Shown piece by piece: positions 34,314 to 37,174 of a DNA stretch of 37,174 bases. The stretch's first letter is position 1, and the number at the start of each line of letters is the position of its first letter. Both the position numbers and the translations under genes were made by a program. The notes beneath the pieces are model-generated. The model had not been told where the DNA came from. It saw nothing but the letters and a program-made list of their open reading frames with translations, and did not search any database. Source of the DNA: Flammeovirgaceae bacterium UBA976 (GTDB lineage Bacteria > Bacteroidota > Bacteroidia > Cytophagales > Cyclobacteriaceae); NCBI GenBank assembly GCA_002292365.1, contig DBBU01000013.1, positions 1 to 37,174 on the forward strand. The letters run 5' to 3'.

Positions 34314-34430
34314 ATGATTATCTCTTCCAGCGGAGGCTCTGACGAAGCCAAGGATCTTAAGATAAAGGAACTGGAAGCTCTAGTTACCAAGAAGGAACTA
34401 ATCATTGATAGATTGCTGGCAGGCTCATAA
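34314..34430 (+). pseudogene. Possible coiled-coil or transposase-orfA-like remnant in the 34123-34601 intergenic region
   Basis: ATG at 34314 opens 38 codons beginning MIISSSGGSDEAKDLKI, then KELEALVTKKELIIDRLLAG. It resembles the leucine-zipper part of IS3-type OrfA or another helical DNA-binding tail. A second frame, starting inside it at 34405, gives KEVLALKDKNHENKKILEKEEKK. No inverted repeats or orfB are nearby, so this is a weak call. The remaining intergenic sequence holds only the AT-rich leader of the M6 protease gene. Confidence 0.22.
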
Positions 34431-34601
34431 AGAGGTTCTCGCATTAAAGGATAAGAATCATGAAAATAAAAAAATACTTGAAAAAGAGGAAAAGAAATGC
34501 GGTAACCTTCATTCTCATTTTAATCCCTTTTTTAACCTATTTAAATCTGTATTTTCATCAATAGTTACTATCTCTATATCAACCATATCACAATAATCAT
34601 C

Positions 34602-36539
34602 TTAGAAATAATACCTTTTAAAGGCCTCAATAGCTTCATATTCTGCTAAGCCCAATTGATGGTACCTCTTGGCTGTTTCTTGATTTCGATCAGCTGCACG
34701 CTGCCAAAATTCTCTTTCATCACTTCCTGGAAAAACAGCCGTGTCTTTTTGTGATTGATGCTTGAAAATGGCTTTCTTTTTTCTGAGCACCTCACTCGGG
34801 CTTAAAGGAACAGCCATTTCTATTTCTTCCACAGACCATTCTTGCCACGCTCCTCTATACAACCATAACCAACAATTATTCATAAAAGATGATTTCTTAA
34901 GCGATTCTATTGACTTAAAAATAGCATCTAAGCAAACTCGGTGAGTTCCATGAGGATCTGAAAGATCTCCCGCAGCATATATTTGATCTGGTTTAATGGA
35001 TGTAATCAACTTTGTTATGATCTCAATATCGGCATCACCAATTGGTTTTTTTTCTATGGCTCCAGTTTCATAAAAGGGCATGTCAAGGAAATGGACATGC
35101 TCATCTGGAATGCCCACATATCTACAAGCGGCTTTCGCTTCGCCCCTACGAATCAATGATTTAATATTTTGTACAATATCATTATCAATTTCTCCAGACT
35201 TTTTATCATTTATGGCTTGAAGCACCTTTTTATACAAGGAGTTGGTCTTTGCCGGTAGGTCTTCATAATTATTCTTTAGATCTACATAAAAATCTGCAAA
35301 ACGAACAACTTCTTCATCAAAGACGGCAATATTTCCAGAGGTTTGATAAGCGACATGAACTTCATGTCCTTGATCAACCAAGCGTAAAAATGTTCCTCCC
35401 ATAGAAATAACATCATCATCGGGATGTGGACTGAAAATAATGACCTTCTTTTTGGCAGGAAGCGCTCTTTCAGGTCTGTAAGTGTCATCTACGTCTGGTT
35501 TACCCCCGGGCCAACCCGTTATCGTATGCTGGAGCTCATTAAATACCTTAATGTTGATATTATATGCCGTATCGTTTTCTATAATTAAATCACCCATACC
35601 ATGATCACCGTAATCTCGAGCGGTCAATTTCAAAATAGGCTTTTTTAACTTTTCACACAACCAGATCACCGCTCGTTTCGTTAATTCAGGGTTCCAATCA
35701 ATAACACCCAGCGTCCATGGGATTTTTCTTCGCGATAATTCAGATCCTGCTGCTGCATCTAAAATAAAGGATGTACTGGGATGAAATTGTAAATAGCTGG
35801 CAGGAACGTTGTCTGATGGTGAGTTTTCAATCGCTTGAGATACAATGCCAGCTTTGGTCTCACCCCAAGCCATAATGATGATGCGTCGGGCTTTCATAAT
35901 AGTTCCTACGCCCATGGTTATAGCTTTAATAGGTACATTTTCTTCACCAAAAAAATCACTGGCTGCATCCATTCGAGTAATCGAATCTAAGTTTACCAAT
36001 CGTGTCATAGATTGAGATGAAGATCCCGGTTCGTTAAACCCGATATGACCCGTCCGTCCAATACCCAAAATTTGAATATCCAAACCACCATAGTTATCTA
36101 TTTTCTCCTCATAACTGAAGCAAAAATCACCGACTGATGTTTTGCTCAGTGTGCCCTCCGGTATGTGAATGTTTTCAGGTTTTATATCAATATGATTAAA
36201 AAGCTGTTCATGCATGAACTTCACATAGCTCTGCAAAGCATTGGGATCCATAGGATAATATTCATCCAAATTAAAAGTAATCACATTTTCAAAACTTAAA
36301 CCTTCTTCTTTATGCAACCTGATTAACTCTTTATAAACACTTTTAGGGGAAGATCCTGTCGCCAATCCCAATACACAAAACTCATCCAGAGATTGCTTTT
36401 CTCTTATCATGTCAGCTATCTCAACCGCTATGGCTGTAGAAGCGGAAAATGAAGTTTCATACAACTGTGTATGAATTTTCTCTTTTTTGGTGAAAGGTGA
36501 TGCCTCCCATTTTTCTTTAGTCAAAACCTTGTTACTCAT
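34602..36539 (-). CDS. NagB-like glucosamine-6-phosphate deaminase fused to a PIG-L/LmbE deacetylase
   Basis: From ATG 36539 the product has 645 residues. The N-terminal half (about 20-290) is NagB-like, with D92 (FNLDEYYPM, the proton-transfer Asp) and GIGRTGHIGFNEPG containing H165 and E170. The position matching the third triad residue of NagB (Asp of NDGH) is T163. After a linker, a PIG-L-type domain starts with SPHPDDD (H372, D374, D375), a zinc-binding motif, and carries DPHGTHRVC further on. PIG-L enzymes remove N-acetyl groups from GlcNAc conjugates. The fusion is known in Bacteroidota; the true substrate is unsettled. It follows the ROK gene by 36 bp, which supports an amino-sugar pathway. 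A TTG three codons upstream was not used. Confidence 0.9.
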   Translation of the reverse strand: MSNKVLTKEKWEASPFTKKEKIHTQLYETSFSASTAIAVEIADMIREKQSLDEFCVLGLATGSSPKSVYKELIRLHKEEGLSFENVITFNLDEYYPMDPNALQSYVKFMHEQLFNHIDIKPENIHIPEGTLSKTSVGDFCFSYEEKIDNYGGLDIQILGIGRTGHIGFNEPGSSSQSMTRLVNLDSITRMDAASDFFGEENVPIKAITMGVGTIMKARRIIIMAWGETKAGIVSQAIENSPSDNVPASYLQFHPSTSFILDAAAGSELSRRKIPWTLGVIDWNPELTKRAVIWLCEKLKKPILKLTARDYGDHGMGDLIIENDTAYNINIKVFNELQHTITGWPGGKPDVDDTYRPERALPAKKKVIIFSPHPDDDVISMGGTFLRLVDQGHEVHVAYQTSGNIAVFDEEVVRFADFYVDLKNNYEDLPAKTNSLYKKVLQAINDKKSGEIDNDIVQNIKSLIRRGEAKAACRYVGIPDEHVHFLDMPFYETGAIEKKPIGDADIEIITKLITSIKPDQIYAAGDLSDPHGTHRVCLDAIFKSIESLKKSSFMNNCWLWLYRGAWQEWSVEEIEMAVPLSPSEVLRKKKAIFKHQSQKDTAVFPGSDEREFWQRAADRNQETAKRYHQLGLAEYEAIEAFKRYYF

Positions 36540-36575
36540 TTTTTTCAAATAAAGGTGAATGCATTTTTTTTAAAT

Positions 36576-37174
36576 TTAGACTTCATTTAATTGCCATATC
36601 AAGACAGAAGCGCCTAAAATAGCTCCCTCATGATCATCAAATTTCGATTTTTCAATCGTTATCTGATCCGGATAAACATTCAATAGATGCTGATAAAAGA
36701 ATTGACGAGTAGGGACCAATAGCAGCTGATCTGCATGTGTAAGCCCTCCTGCCAAATAAATATGTTGAGGATTGAATAAAGCAACCATATTAGCCAATGC
36801 CTTACCCAGCATTTCACCCGTTAAGATCAAGGCTCTTTTGGCAATTTCGTCTCCAGACAATGCCAATTCAGTAATCATTTTAGCATTCAAATGTAACATG
36901 GGTAGTTCTAATAATAAACCTTTGTAACTATTAAATTCAGCTATTAAGGAGGTCACTGTCCGAATCATACCCGTTGCTGAGACGTAAGTCTCAAGACATC
37001 CTTTTCTACCACAAGAACAAGATCTTCCAGAATCATTTACTATTACATGCCCTAATTCTCCAGCAAAACCTTCCTTACCCTTCAACAAACTTCCATTACA
37101 ACAGATACCTGCTCCAACACCTGTGCCCAGGGTTACCACAAAAAAATCTGATAAGAACGCATCATCAAAATACT
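36576..37174 (-). CDS. ROK-family sugar kinase or regulator, C-terminal part; 5' end outside window
   Basis: The frame is open to the window edge (FFVVTLGTGVGAG preceded by an open frame), so the N-terminal ATP-binding part and the catalytic Asp lie outside. Visible are the phosphate-binding TLGTGVGAG, the ExGH motif (GELGHVIV), and the ROK zinc motif CSCGRKGCLE with the following TYVSATG. PQHIYLAGGLTHADQLLL is the late ROK glycine motif. ROK members phosphorylate glucose, N-acetylglucosamine or N-acetylmannosamine, or act as NagC-like repressors with an extra N-terminal helix-turn-helix, which cannot be judged here. Position just before the NagB-PIG-L gene favours an N-acetylglucosamine-related kinase. 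Confidence 0.9.
   Translation of the reverse strand, partial: YFDDAFLSDFFVVTLGTGVGAGICCNGSLLKGKEGFAGELGHVIVNDSGRSCSCGRKGCLETYVSATGMIRTVTSLIAEFNSYKGLLLELPMLHLNAKMITELALSGDEIAKRALILTGEMLGKALANMVALFNPQHIYLAGGLTHADQLLLVPTRQFFYQHLLNVYPDQITIEKSKFDDHEGAILGASVLIWQLNEV

Noticed and set aside
34405..34596. 63-codon frame in the intergenic region before the NagB-PIG-L stop
   Set aside because: It begins inside the other small frame, and its second half is low-complexity FNLFKSVFSSIVTISISTISQ-like sequence without family or leader.

Overview
The window is AT-rich chromosomal DNA from a member of the Bacteroidota, most likely a free-living Cytophagales or flavobacteria-like organism. This is inferred from a C-terminal type IX secretion sorting domain on a large metalloprotease, a Porin_10-type porin, the near absence of Shine-Dalgarno sequences, and a tRNA promoter matching the Bacteroidota consensus (TTG, 20-bp spacer, TAAATTTG). 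A BspA-like repeat relic, a NagB-PIG-L fusion and many lipoproteins fit the same phylum. The species cannot be read from the sequence.

Layout. Positions 1-4395 hold the 3' end of an oligopeptidase B gene, a small lipoprotein, a MacB/FtsX-type permease, a conserved exported protein often mislabelled asparagine synthetase B, and a MiaE-like tRNA hydroxylase. Positions 4400-10090 form an accessory, decaying stretch. It contains a CDGSH-type relic, small orphan ORFs, a truncated NAD(P)H-binding gene, a DsrE-like lipoprotein, a BspA-like gene broken by a 19-bp insertion, and two secreted proteins of unknown function that look like distant paralogues. Positions 10097-17264 are housekeeping: porin, lpxK, a Nif3-type protein, a zinc-ribbon coiled-coil protein, a PlsC-like acyltransferase, a heavily degraded patatin pseudogene and accA. 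A tRNA-Asp with promoter and terminator follows at 17365-17521. Then come a VanZ-like protein, an alpha/beta hydrolase, an exported sugar-isomerase-like protein and a lipoprotein cyclophilin.

The most interesting block is 20786-27418, a complete six-gene ebo cluster in the order eboA-B-C-D-E-F on the plus strand. It encodes EboA, a TatD-like hydrolase, a UbiA-like prenyltransferase, a dehydroquinate-synthase-like sugar phosphate cyclase, a TIM-barrel protein and an alkaline-phosphatase-superfamily protein. Ebo clusters are known in cyanobacteria, where one is needed to move a scytonemin precursor to the periplasm, and in some Pseudomonas, Bacteroidota and eustigmatophyte plastids. Their reaction product is not established. 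No scytonemin or other recognisable natural-product genes lie next to this copy. I see a palindromic operator candidate before eboA and a terminator/antiterminator-like structure directly before eboD; neither is something I know from the ebo literature.

Positions 27442-37174 are all on the minus strand. They encode a large exported BNR/sortilin-like repeat protein, a 1047-residue M6 metalloprotease with a probable carbohydrate-binding-like domain, three near-identical Ig-like repeats and a T9SS tail, then a NagB-PIG-L fusion and a ROK-family sugar kinase or regulator cut by the window end. The last two probably form an amino-sugar operon.
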